Part shown: positions 45,901 to 57,900 of the stretch, one piece after another | How the letters are laid out: each line of letters begins with the position of its first letter | Position numbering within the stretch: position 1 is the first letter of the stretch | DNA from: Chiua virens | Lineage: Eukaryota > Basidiomycota > Agaricomycetes > Boletales > Boletaceae | Direction: 5' to 3' | Assembly (NCBI GenBank): GCA_019787685.1 | Contig: JAHNUO010000002.1 | Span: forward strand, 2,819,687 to 2,883,686 | Length of the DNA stretch: 64,000 nucleotides | Notes under the pieces: generated by a model | Seen by the model: only the letters and a program-made list of their open reading frames with translations | Told to the model about the DNA's origin: nothing | Databases searched by the model: none | Position numbers and translations under genes: made by a program

Positions 45901-47989
45901 TTGGACAAATACTCCTCACTAGCTGTCAATCTGCCCTCAAGTCACCAGCTCTTCCTACTACCTCAGCTGCAAACCGGAATGCTGTCCTGCCATTCTTCTT
46001 GCAGAATGGTTCCTATGACCTGATTCATTCAATGGATCCAGACTATATTCTCAAGCTGATCCAGCTTCCTGAAGAGGGCGAACATGGATTTCATGTCCTC
46101 AAATTGGCTATCGGAGCCCGCTACCGAAGTCTATGCAATGACATCCCAAATGTTCCAGATCAAATTCGTACTCTTCTGGTTGCTCCAAGACCGTGTGTAT
46201 CCAGTATGCCACTCCATTAAAAACCCCAACTTACAATCTTGATTTAGAGGAGAGCGAGGAATGATTGGGTGCTTTAATCGCCCTTCAACAAAAAGCACCA
46301 TTAGTTCCTATGCCCTAGAAGAGGTTCGATTATTGTGTTTTGTGCTGCGCTGCATTCGGCGCCACCAATACTCTGTTGGAGGGTCAGAATCCCCTGTTCC
46401 TTCCCCTGATGGATTGTCCATTGCTCTCACTACCCAGCAATTCGATTCCCTTCAAGCCCTTTTACTTGCTCTTTCTTCCCAATCAACACCAACCCCATTA
46501 GAACTCAACTCTCTGATTGATGCTGCCCTTCACAGCATTTACATGCCATCCAATTCATTTCATATGTTTGACAATGTCTTTCGAAACCCCTGCATCGTAT
46601 ATGTTGTTCTCCGATCTACCCGAGCTCAAGGAGGCTTTGCAGACCCCAAGGATATCACGGTTTATTATGCCCAAATCCAGTTTGGCATCCGCTTGGCCCT
46701 CATGGCAAAAGTGCAGAAAGAACATTGCCGCCTCCAAGCCGCAGGTGATGGTCAGGACAGTGAAGAATTGTACAAGCAATTCATGGAGTATGTTTATTTT
46801 AAAGGATTGTTTCGTAAAGTCTGACAACTTCTTAAGGTATGCACAGGTCACTATCCGGCGATGGGGATCAGAAGAACATATTTCCCCTCTTGCTTTTGTT
46901 CGCCAGTGCATGAAAGCTATGAGTCGACTGGCACGAAATGCTCCATCTCGTCAAACTGTCATGTGGAATGCAGATCACACCCGACTAGCTGTTCAAAGTC
47001 ACTTGGTGGTCATATCCGAATACTTAAATAGGGTCCACAGTTCCCTTTCAAGTTTGGCCAGCAAAATTGACAGCGATATCCTTTTCGGAGTGGAATTCTC
47101 TCCAGGGTCATTTGACCTTCCCACTTCAGAAACAAATGATCTCAAAACTCTTGGATTCAGTTTATTTGCATTGGATGCAGAAGCAGACATCATGGTGGAA
47201 GACCATCCTGCCTCCTACTTCCTTCAACAGCTTTGCTCCCGAGGTGAACTTTGTATTCGCCAGGGAGATGAGATCATTTGGGATGTCCCGCGCCTCAGCG
47301 ATTGGCTTCTCTCAGTCAGCGAAGTTTGGGCTGAAGCTCTGACCTTGATGCAACTGCTCTCGCTTCCTGGTCGCGGAACAGAAGTCACCAGTTGGCAACA
47401 TGCTAATTCTACTACCAGCCCCCGGCATCTCTTTGTATCCCAGAATCTCGGCACTCTGATCACACACAGCAACTATAACAAGACAACGGCTCTAACAGGA
47501 CAATACAAGTATATTCTGCGAGTTATCCCCTATGCTCTTTCAGTCATCCTCATAAAGCTCCTGCGCATAGTTCGTCCCGTCGAGATGCTTGCTTTTGCAA
47601 GCAATGCACCTGCTGGAGACAGGTTAGAAATCCAGAACACCTACGCCACATATATCTTTGTGTCCCATGGCAAAGTCTGGAATAGTGCCAGATTATCTGC
47701 TAGTCTTCGCAGCTGGTTCCTCCGAGAACTGAAGGTACCCTTTGGTCTTCAGCTACATCGCCACTTTGCACAAGCACTCCAGCGCAGGTTTCTTTCATAC
47801 AAAAAGACTAACGAGCTGTATAAGACAGCCAATGATGTTATGGGACACGGTAGTGAAGTAGCTGATCACCACTATGCTCGAGAAACTGATGATCTCAACC
47901 TTGATACCTCAGAGAGGCATAGGATGGAACAAGTCGGTGTGGATTGGATTACAAAAGTACATAAATTAGATGTTTCCCCGACATTGTAG
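42925..47989 (+). CDS. RecQ/TLH-associated-type protein with iterated exons, no helicase
   Basis: Exons from MGSIEEKIQP (42925) and WALACLDGALNGLAMASMEP lead to an acidic part, then eight iterated exons (43605-44499) and DELVSVDNSSLAAAGETATW. A basic patch SSKRRKTR (about 44868) suggests nuclear targeting. Cys-rich pieces follow: PYHCGYLADYHIIVCLN and PGYACNYCEFAIMTQTRW (45290-45680). They resemble the DUF3505-like zinc-finger region of fungal RecQ/telomere-linked helicases. The C-terminal frame (about 46830-47989) has KYILRVIPYALSVILIKLLR, then IVRPVEML, LQLHRHFAQALQRRF and MGHGSEVADHHYARE. The order RPxE, RH, GH, HY is that of tyrosine recombinases. No DEAD/helicase motif is found before or after. 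Joins between 43300 and 46830 are uncertain; the gene may be broken. Confidence 0.5.
43605..44499 (+). repeat. Eight tandem exon+intron modules (114-124 bp)
   Basis: Exons: 43605-43673, 43719-43793, 43843-43911, 43961-44029, 44076-44144, 44199-44264, 44311-44382, 44431-44499 (69, 75, 69, 69, 69, 66, 72, 69 nt). All are phase 1 at both ends and encode ERSVSEDDMTLATGGNLTQV-type units of 22-25 residues. Introns between them and after the last are 45, 49, 49, 46, 54, 46, 48 and 46 nt and are homologous to each other (GTAGGTTCCTGGA...CCTGCAG). Exon lengths are always multiples of three and intron lengths mostly are not, so only spliced reading stays open. The next exon (44546-44623) keeps the same phase. 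Confidence 0.85.
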
Positions 47990-50900
47990 AACACCTTCAT
48001 AGAATGCCTTCAACACACTATATACACACTCGCTGTTTACACTTGTGCCTGTCCTATGGATCCTACCTGCCTCGACATCCCACCATCACTCTAGACTGGT
48101 AACAAGGCACAGAAAGGCACCAGGTGGCGTGTCAGAGGCACACCTTGGCTGATCTGGCAATGGCGCCGACCCCAGGCCCTTGCCCAAAATATGCCACTGC
48201 AAACTCGCAAGATGCTCTTCGTTCAACAAGCTGAGTGTGATCAATGACTTTGGTCGCACAATCAGTGAATTCTGCCAACTGGGGTGTGCACATCAAGAAA
48301 TATCATAGTTTGAAAAAAGAGGTAGCTACCGGCTTAGACGCATGTTCAGCAGTAAGGACACTCGAAGAGGGCTGCCAGTGGAGCGCCAGTGGAATGGTCT
48401 GACCAAAGGTGGGTAGGACTCCAGCTGGCTTGATATAGTTCGCCAACAGCCTGGACATGGACCAACGTAGTTTGCTAGATCTTGATACTGCTGCCGACAT
48501 GCAGGTAAGGGCATCGCAGTCAGAAGAAAACGCCCACCCGGAGACCAGTCATGTTCGAGGCATCGATAGTGGATACTTTACCCAACGTGCACCGGTCAAA
48601 TATGCCAACCTTCCCTGCGAAGTTGCTGGATCCAGCGAGGAAGAGAAGGGGACTCTGCGAATTGAACGAGGCAGCATTGTGGCACTAATCCAAAGCCATG
48701 AGGTACGCGGGCACATTGATAAAAAACAATCGTTTTGGCAGGCATCTGTTGCGAAATGTGAGCTTAAGATATCAACGAGTAACACAAGTAACTTACAGCC
48801 ATATGCTACTGTTTCGTCTCTAAGCCACGTCGAATAGGTCGTTCATTGTCGAGAGTGGCACGAGAATCAAATTTCCTGGCTGCGTGAAGAAGATTCTCTC
48901 CGCAGTAGCTTTTATTGGAGTTGTCGATCTCTGTCCGCTCAACGACCAGGACTTGAGCTCCAAAATTGTTCCACTTGATCTGGGCACGACCAACCTTGCA
49001 GAGGGTGTTCGAACACGTTGGGACACGGGAAAAGACTTCTAGATCTCGACACCAGCAGGTGCACTCTACTCGGGGCTATTAACATGTATGATCAAAGACG
49101 GTCCTTACGCACCCTTTTCTCCACAACGAAACCCACGAGGGATGGACTCAACCCATGACTGAGCAGTCTCATCGAGGTGCCGCCGACTCTCACAATCACA
49201 TCTTTTCCCACTCAACATGACGAAAAATCATTGCTGGTGAAGACAGAGATTCTAGCTGCGGAGATTGTGTGCTTCATGCCGTCCTCGAGCTTGACTGAGG
49301 CTGGGAACAGATATGAAATCGATCACTAAGAGATGAGATAAAGACGAGGCAAAAATGCGGCTGTCTTTGTGCATACCTGGACATTCCTAGGTGGAGATGT
49401 AAATTCCGTGGGGGAGGACTGGAACTTTATGGTGTTGAGAGCGCTTAGTTCTTGCAACAGTTTGGTACCTTCTGCCCGAAAGATTCGCATGCTGGATTGG
49501 AGAGGTGTAAACCAGAAGCGAAGAACGAGGTGAATAGGCAATACGCACACCGGTATGCTTAGGAGAGTAAGAGTGAAGAGCCTTCCGTCATTGTTGCAGT
49601 GACAAATGGGAGCTGGGCCGTCTGGACCGAGAATTTAAAAGCCAGGATAGAGGATGCAGTCTGGCGTTCCACCGACAAGACCAAGACTTGAACGCGGACT
49701 AGAGTGGAAGAATAGCGAGATGGATGAACAATCTCGCAAGTGTGGACCAAAGCGTGGCCAGAAGAGGAAAGGGCGGCGGCGATGGAACGAGCAGGCAGCG
49801 GGATGAGGCGGGACAGTGGCGGCTGGCATCATAGCGGCTGACTAGTGTTTACATGTGTTGTGTCAAAGGGGCGCCCGGACGGTTTCGGACTGCTCGGATG
49901 TTCGGATGTTTGGAAACTACATTTCGTGGACTTTTTGGTTTACATGGTCACTGGGGAGAGCTGTGGCTGTGTTTCGCCGTGGAAAGGTATTACCTCTTAG
50001 CTTATGTAAGGTCCACTTTGATGTACGATGAGTATGTGGCGAGGCTGACGTGAGTATCCTGCATTGATCTGTGACTCCTGTGAAGACTCATCTGTTCTGT
50101 GAGTGCTTCCAGGTTAAGCTGATGCATCGAACTCAGGTTTAGCTGCAGACAGCACGTTACGCTGCACACAAGATTACAGAACACTCATAGCCTGAGGTCA
50201 CCTGGTTATACTACTTCAATTCTTTATATTTCTGTCGGAAGTTGTGAAAGAATTTACTAAAATGTAACTTGCAGAGGTTTTACTCCACCAAGTCTTGTTT
50301 GAGACCGCTAATATTTTGTCCTATGATCTCAGATAAGTATTCGCTCGAAGGTGAGCATGTCGTTTGTGTTGAGGAATACATGTGTTGACGACAAGCGATA
50401 GTCTTAATATATCCTCCTGTCCACTATCATTGGTGATATGCAAAAGACAGAAGGAGAGGTTGTGGTGTCTGGGAGCATTGCATGTGCAGCTCAAATGCCT
50501 GGTATGAGCGACATGCTACGTGATCGCACTTAGTTTGCTACCTATCCTAGGATTTTGTCTGCCACCATCTGTGACAATATTTTGTTCTCACAAGTATGAT
50601 GAGCCATCCTATAACCTCATCACTGAAGGTACACTGGTCAAGATTCAGGCCAGTCTTTTTACTGACGACCATGGCTAGCAGCCTGATCTGCGACTGGATT
50701 CTCCTGTACGGTGACATGAACTGAAGTCGGCGAAAAATATGAGTTCCCAGCGATCCCTTCGTGAACCCCTGACGCCGATGACGACGCCGTTGTCCAGGGA
50801 TTGTGGTAAGTTTTCATTGTCATTGTACCTTCATGTTTCTTATATGTGTTATTAGCTGCGCGGGGACAACGTGGTAGAGTTGGATTGGGGTATGAAGTGT

Positions 50901-52101
50901 ATGCCAGAGCAGATTGTGAGTTTATCCATGTTGCCATGATTTTCATACTGATTTGTGGATGCAGAGTTCTTCGGATGATGTCTTGGCTGCGGTCAACGCA
51001 CATGTCATGCATCATGTCTTCGGTAGGCCATTTTTTGCTTGAATATGGTCTAATGTGCTCTGATACTTTGACCTTAAACAATGGCATTGGTCCGGAAGGT
51101 TGTCGCATTCCTAAAACATTTTGATCAACTGGTGTATATCCAATGGGGTATCTTCCTTGATGTGGGTCGTACTGACAACTCGTCTCAGATCCTGGCAGTG
51201 CAGTTCGCAAGCTCATGTAAGCCGTGCCTCGCATTGTGAACAACCATCTTCAACTCGGCATTGTAGTCTAAATCATGCTACCAACGGGTCTGATGACTCG
51301 TCACTGGCTGTATCCCCATTCATCAAGTTTAAATCTATTTACACATTGCTAGTCGGTCGAAGTGGCTAACCTCTGCACCTCGCCAGCTGCCACCTCCTTT
51401 CGTCGTCTGGCAAGGCTTTAGGGGTGCAGGTTGGGTCCTTGTCCTTCTCATCGTCTCGCCAGGTGTGCTTAGTGTTTCTAGCTTTATTTCTTATCTTTGC
51501 TCTTCTCATTGTCTCGTCAGTGTACAAGTCATTTGTGCTCACCGTCCCTCCCGATCCTTGTTTCTATTGTCACCCACCCTTTGAATTCAAGTGTCCTGCT
51601 CATGCCATAATCCACCGTGTTTGTCGCTGTGCAGCCCGAGTTCCACTGGCTTTATCGTTCATAGCTGAATCCTAGTTAATATATTGTTGGGAGAGCTGGG
51701 ACACCGCTGCACCAGGTTTGAGCGATGAGAAGAAGCATTAAACAAATTATGTAATGCTTCAGGGTGGACGAGCTCGGTTAGCACTGAGCGAAGGGGGGTA
51801 ACGTGAGGTTCAGGTGTGAATCATTCAAGTTGTAATAGCTAGGCCTTCGGCGATCAGGCAATATGGCAGCTTGTGCTTACTATAACAATCGTTTTCCTTT
51901 GCTGCTCGCGAGTGTTTTGTACCTCCAGCGGGAGTGGAAACAAGCCCACTGAGTGACTGAGTCTATAAGATATGTCCGATGTTGAGTTTCGCCAGCCATT
52001 GGATGTAAATTACCCCTACTAGTAGTACCCGAGTCTGCTTACACATCAATGCAGACCACTCATTCTTTCCTCCTCTCCTTCACCTGCCTTCCTACTACAT
52101 G
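47990..52101. other. 4.1 kb without a supportable gene
   Basis: It contains a + frame at 48457-48837 (126 codons, MDQRSLLDLDTAADMQ) and minus-strand pieces at 49326-49750 with a helical phrase GTKLLQELSALNTIKFQ. A possible spliced + strand fragment at 50869-51007 (RGDNVVELDWGMKCMPEQI then SSSDDVLAAVNAHVMHHVF) has a good GTGAGT donor and GATGCAG acceptor. None extends to a family I recognise. GGTAGGCC-type donors near 51022 hint at a decayed gene. Confidence 0.35.
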
Positions 52102-53528
52102 ATGGGCATCTGTATCTCTACCCAGGGTGGGGCCAAAAAGGTATGTCGGATGCTATTGACGGGCAACACAGGAGGACTCAAGGAAGCTTCACAAGGAGTG
52201 CAGACTTTTACTCCTAGGTTAGTCCAGCCAGCTGCCCCTCCTTGCCATTCTGTACATCCCCTACTGAACCCTTGTCCCAGGTTCAGGAGAGTCAGGGAAG
52301 TCAACGATTGCGAAGCAACTGAAAATACTTCACCAGAACGGGTTCACAGACGAAGAGTAATGTCATACCGCCCCGCTATCTACCAGAATACTCTCGAAAG
52401 TGCGCAAGCTGTCCTGCTTGCCATGCGCAAGATTGGTCTTAGCTGTGTAGATCTGAATAATCGTGTTCGTGTCTATTCCCTTGTCCACCTCAAACTGGTT
52501 CAGGCTTTCAGCTGACCTTATTCTTGTGTCCTAGCTCAATGAAGACTGTATCTTTGACTACCGATTGACCTAAATTCACCATTTGAATTTTCGCCCATTG
52601 TTGCTTTGGCCATCTATGAGTTGTGGAAAGATCCAATAATTCCAGAGCTGATGGCTTGCAATAGCAAATTCTATCTAATGGACAATGCTGCATAGTATGA
52701 TCGCATTGTTCTATGGTGGCGCATTCTGATTACCCCCCAGTTTCTTCAGCGAAGCCCTCCGTATAGGTGCGCCCAACTACCTCCCCACTGAGGGTGACGT
52801 TCTCCGAGTCCGTCTAAAACAAAGGGCATCATTGAAACCAGGCTGACCATGGGACAACTCCGGTATGTCACATCATTTCACTCGCCACGTCTTATCTCAG
52901 TGCCATCTAGAGTACATATGTTGATGCCGGTGGCCAGCGTTCTGAGCGAAGAAAGTGGATTCATTGCTTTGAAGGCGTCACTAGCATAGTTTTTCTGCAC
53001 TGCATTAGTGAATATGACCAGGTCTTATTGGAAGAGCAGAACCAGGTGAGTCCTGCTCAAATTGTGTGTAGTCAAGCTTGTTGACCCCTATAGAATCGGA
53101 TGGCTGAATCACTTGCCCTATTTGAATCTGTTGTCAATTCTTGGTGGTTTTCAAGGACCTCTGTAATCCTTCTCCTCAACCAGATCGACGTCTTCAAAGC
53201 CAAGTTGCCCAAGGTGTGTATCTCCCGGCAATCCATCCCTTGTTTCCTGATGTCCTGCCAGGTTCCCCTAGAATATTATTTTCCAGACTACTCAGGCGGT
53301 GCCAATATCAACAAGGCTGCCAAATATATTCTATGGAGGTTTATGCGAACCAATCGTGCATGCCTCTCTGTGTACCCCTGGTGGGTCTCAAACATTTTCT
53401 CCAGTCTGTACCTTGCTCATTGAACTAGTCTTACGCAAGCGACAGACACGACTAATGTCCATTTAGTCTTCTCAGCAGCAAAGGAGACCATTTTGCAGAA
53501 TTCATTGAAAGACTCGGGTGTTCTGTGA
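52102..53528 (+). pseudogene. Heterotrimeric G-protein alpha subunit pseudogene
   Basis: In order: MGICISTQ (N-myristoylation-type start), DSRKLHKECRLLLLG, P-loop [20 protein letters not shown] (about 52287), SYRPAIYQNTLESAQAVLLA, KFYLMDNAA, then TEGDVLRVRL. Next come [17 protein letters not shown] (G3, Val to Ala), [42 protein letters not shown] (NKxD reduced to NQID), [20 protein letters not shown] and [21 protein letters not shown]α subunits relay receptor signals by GTP binding. Decay is clear. One base is missing at about 52358 (EE|MSYRP), TAG follows DNAA at about 52692, TGA follows ASLKPG, and there is another frame change before ATQEDSRK. It ends at 53528, short of the receptor-contacting tail. 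Confidence 0.82.
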
Positions 53529-54971
53529 TCCCCTTTTCAGAGGCACTGTTCCCCATACTATTTATGCACTTTGTTCTTCCCCCCTCTGCCTCATTTTTTT
53601 TCATTGATAAGGGAGCAAACTACATTTATTTTCCTGATCTCTTTCGCATTGCATATTACCACGTATCATCTTATGGATCAGATAGCAGGCTGAAATCAGT
53701 GTCATTTGGCAAAGACTGGTGTACTAGTATCCATTAATCAACCAGGGTATATAAAGGGAGGACGCGTCCGAACCATCCGAACCAGCCGGCCACCTGTCAC
53801 CTGTCACATGTGTGTGACACGGCGAGACTTGTCAGCCACGCGGTCAGCCACTACGTGCATAACTCCCTTCCCTCCTACCTGTCTGAGTCCCTCCTACCAC
53901 TCGCTCACTCACTCCCAGAGAGTAGCCTTGTCCCCATTGTCGTCTCACGAGCTGGATCACAATGAGCTCCCCCTCTTTTTGTGGTCGTGGCCAGCGAATT
54001 TGTTCGTTTTTCTGTCCTGCCACTCCCTCCCGCCACTTGCTCACTCATTCCCAGAGAGTAGCCTCGTCGCCATTGTCGTCTCATGAGCTGGATCGTGACG
54101 AGTTCCTCCTCTTCTTGTGGTCATGGCCGGTGAATTCATTCGTTTTTCGTCCCCGTCGTTGCTCACTGCAATACCCTTCATCAGCCGACTCGGCTGGGGC
54201 AGCGACGTGTTCGAAGAGTACATCCCTTGTCTTCCATCCTGAAGCCCCATGTTCATTGTCTCGAGCATGTTGTTGATCTCAAGTTCGCCTGCGCTCATGC
54301 TCGCTCAGGTACGTCTGCAGGCGCATGTGTCCTCACGCAACACTCACACATGTGCTAGATATCTCTAAAGGCGAAATCGGCCATGGACATAAAATCGCTG
54401 TTTGAATGTTAGCTTTCAAGGACCGTGTTCAGGGATGTCTAAAGAGTTTGAAGACGACAGCGAAGCTGGGAGAATCCGCAGAGCGCCAAAACCGCTCTGG
54501 GAGTCCTTGTTTGCGAATTCGCCTTCTGTACGTCGTCGTTAGATCCAGGACAGTACGTTGATGTGGTTGAGGGGGTGTTGCAGGCCTTGTAACAGGTGGG
54601 TTGCACATGGTACATGCTGGTATTTTTAAAGTTAATGAACGTCTCTGTTTTGCGTATTTGGATGGCTTTATCCTGTGGGTACACCATGGGGTATGTCGCT
54701 GCCATGTCGCGCCGTCGACTCATGTGCATATCGCAGTAGAACTCTCACACTATCAAATTCGCAACTACATTCGATCATATGCGTCCTATCTCAACATTAA
54801 TAGCAATGACGAAAACCCTGCGATGGTTTACAATACTTGGGTAGAGCATGTTGAGAAGCGGATCAATGACGCTGGGTAGGAACAAGGATGGAGACTCTGG
54901 CTAAGGTCCCTAGAGCTAACCAGTCCACACACGTACCGCACGACCTGGTGGACTAAAGCTTTCTTCTCCAG
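53529..54971. other. Spacer with 136-bp tandem duplication
   Basis: A TATATAAAG box lies near 53749 with GGACGCGTCC just after it. The duplication is listed separately. A + frame at 54601-54879 (92 codons) has no family signal. No gene is supported. Confidence 0.4.
53886..54157 (+). repeat. 136-bp tandem duplication
   Basis: Two consecutive copies share CTCACTC(A)CTCCCAGAGAGTAGCCT, CCATTGTCGTCTCA and GAGCTGGATC, and end with TTCGTTTTT. CCCAGAGAG begins at 53914 and 54050. The period is not a multiple of three, arguing against coding use. Confidence 0.65.
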
Positions 54972-57900
54972 TCGCGTCGAATAAAGATCTGGAAGCGCGT
55001 GTATCATCGTACACCAGCTCCCAATCCTCGTCCGTCTCAGACCTCGACCACCTCAGGAACCGTGTTGACGAGACCGAGAGAGAAAAACGGGATCTCATCG
55101 ACGTCGTAAGCAGGCTCAAGGAGGACGCCTCCCAGCGTGATGGTGCCTTCAGTCTCTTTGAGAAACGGTGGACCTGACTGACCTCCGTGCCTTAGAGGAA
55201 GTCCAAAACCTTCGTGCCAGTCTTCGCCAGATTCATCAAGACCATCAGATCCTCAAAACTCAAGTCCGCGAGCTTCGCTCAGCGGAGACGTCGACCAAAG
55301 TAAATGCATTCATCCACACCCATTCAAAGACCGCATACTGATGTGCCCCTCTTCAGTTCAAGCTTGAAACGCTCTCCCAACAACTTACTCTGGCACAGTC
55401 TGAAACCGAGCGCGCAAGCAGCGAGTTGACTGCCAAGGCTGACAAGTATGCCAACTACCGACGTACCAAGCATGCCAAATTCATCCAACTACAGTTAGTG
55501 CACAACTCTCTAACACAAAAACACGCTCTTTCTGAGGTTCTCTCAGAGCAGCGCAGTCTGCGCAGACCGCATCAATGCAACACCTGACTCAGGCACTCAC
55601 CAAAGCACAGGACTTGCAGGGTCAGCTTGCAGAACAGGAGGCAGCGTTCACCACAGAGGTCTCAGGCTTGAAGAGGCTGGTAACGATCATGGAAGAAAGG
55701 GAGAAACAAGCAAAGGATATCGTGGAAAGCGCCGAGCACGAGTGGGCGAGCATAGGTGATCGTGCCGAGCAGAGAGAACGACATGCTCGAGAAGAAGCCG
55801 AGAAGAGGTTGGGAGCAGCTGGAGGCCATCATGGAGAGGATGCATTGTGGTGAACTCCCCGTCACTGGCGTGGCAGCTCTGTTCCCGCTACTCCTGGTCG
55901 TCCCTCTGGCTCTGCTTCCGATATGATGCTGGGTCTCAGCTTCATCGTGGCAACGGTTAGCAGAGTCCGAAAGGGTGGTAAGACCTTTGCGGAGATGTAT
56001 GCAGATTACGTGCGCCTCGAAGAAGAGTACATGAAGAAATGCGCCGAGTACGATCGTATGGACAGGACGCTTTCCGACGTACTTGCTCAGATAGAAGAAC
56101 GGGTGAGAGATTCTTGGTTGTGTGGCATGTTTTCTGCTTACACTGTTTCCAGGCTCCTGCTCTTGCACAACAACGTGAGGATTATGAACGTCTCAGGGAA
56201 GAATCCGGACAACTCGCTGGTCAACGTTTCAACTCTCTGCCGCTCTCGCCGAACGCGATGCCAGTGCTGCCTCTTTTCAAGAAGCATCGCAGAAGCTCAA
56301 GAAATCATGCCAAGAGACCGACCTTCTCCAGTATCAACTCACCGATTTGGGCCGACAGGTTCAAGCGCTTCTCCAGGAACTTGGATGACGCGGTGATCCT
56401 TTGATTCCCTCGGACGAGGAAGGAGACGAGATGGCATCATTACTTCCTGATAATATTGGTGCCGTCATCACCAACAACCTCGTTTTGTTCCGGTCGATCC
56501 CATCCCTCCAAGAGCAGAACCAGAAGTTGTTGAAGAAAAAGATCGTTCGTGAGCTTGGAGCAAAGATGGAGGCCAAGGAGCGCGAATACCGTGAGGCTCT
56601 CGAAAAGGAGCAGAGCGAGGCCGTTCGCGAGGCGCGCATGAAGCCATCCAAGATCTTGCGGCCCAACTTGAGAGGCAAAAGAAGAGCAGCGAAGTCACTA
56701 TCCATGCGTATATGAAGGAACGAGATACTTTAAAGGCGATGCTTGCTCGTGCTGAGCGCTCATCGTTGCATACCACTGTCAACGGCGATGTCAACGGCGC
56801 CGCGCCCGCTCCGCCAGGTGATTTGGTCGCCGAGCTGGAGGATGCTCAAGCACAGTTCGAGTCGCACAGAGTGGAAATCGGCTTGGATACCGAGAAGCTG
56901 CGAGAGGACTTGGTACAAGCCCAGAGACAACTTGGTCAAGCCAATGCAGCACTTGCAAAGGCTACTGCCAAGGTTGAGTTCCTTGATGGCAAGTCGGAAA
57001 CAGCATACGCATTGATCATCCGCTTACTCACTTTCCTCCAGAACGTCAATGCATGACTCAGGAGCAGCTGGGTTTGCAAAGCAGAGACTTGGATAGCTTG
57101 GCGTTGCGCAATCAGCAGCTTTATGATCAACAAACGCGTCTCGACATTGACTGCGAGCGTATCATGGATGAGTTGGCCGGCAGAAAGAGTTACCTGGAAC
57201 AGCTTCGCAATGAGGTTGCAAACCTACGAGCAGAGAAGATCTGGGAGGTTAGTATCCATTAGGATGAGATTTTCGAGATTAAAAACAATCCCTGCCAGAC
57301 TGTCTAAAATCGATTGATCGACGAGAATAAAAAGCTCGCCGTTGAGCGTTCATAACTTTCGGATCTTATGGCTAATGTCCAGAGAATGCATAACGATCTC
57401 GAGCGTTCAGGAGAGAATGATCGCCGACGACTCGAGACACAGGTGCAGATGGAGAACCAGACGTAAGTCTGCCCACTGAAATTTTTCTACGCTCTAATAT
57501 TGCTCATCCCATGTAGGCAAGATTTGAAGACGCAGCTGAGCCAGGAACGCGAAACCATTCATCATGTCACGCTGCAGAGAGGCATTGACATGAAGGATCT
57601 CCAACCACGCTTGGACAAGGCAGTATGTCACAACAAGTATTGGAAGCTCCTGACCATGCTCACCCATGATTGTAGGCTGAGTAATTATCTCAAGCGCGAG
57701 AGGCACTCCTTGGGGCCGAAACTAGCAAGACGCATCTTCAAGAGCGGGTGGATGATTTGGCACGTCAACTCCAAGGCAATGCAGAGAAACTTGCTGTTTA
57801 CGAAAGGAGAACGGTTGGTACAGGCGCTACTGCTTCTGTCCCCGACCCAGATCTATCCCGCGAGCAACAACTCGAGCAAGAAGTTGCCGACCTTTGGTAT

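Noticed and set aside
50659..51243. 194-codon minus-strand frame
   Set aside because: No recognisable domain, and the opposite strand has better splice-bounded fragments; treated as chance.
46200..52100. RecQ helicase motifs expected near the DUF3505-like region
   Set aside because: No GKT/DEAH-type motif pair was found on either strand downstream or upstream.
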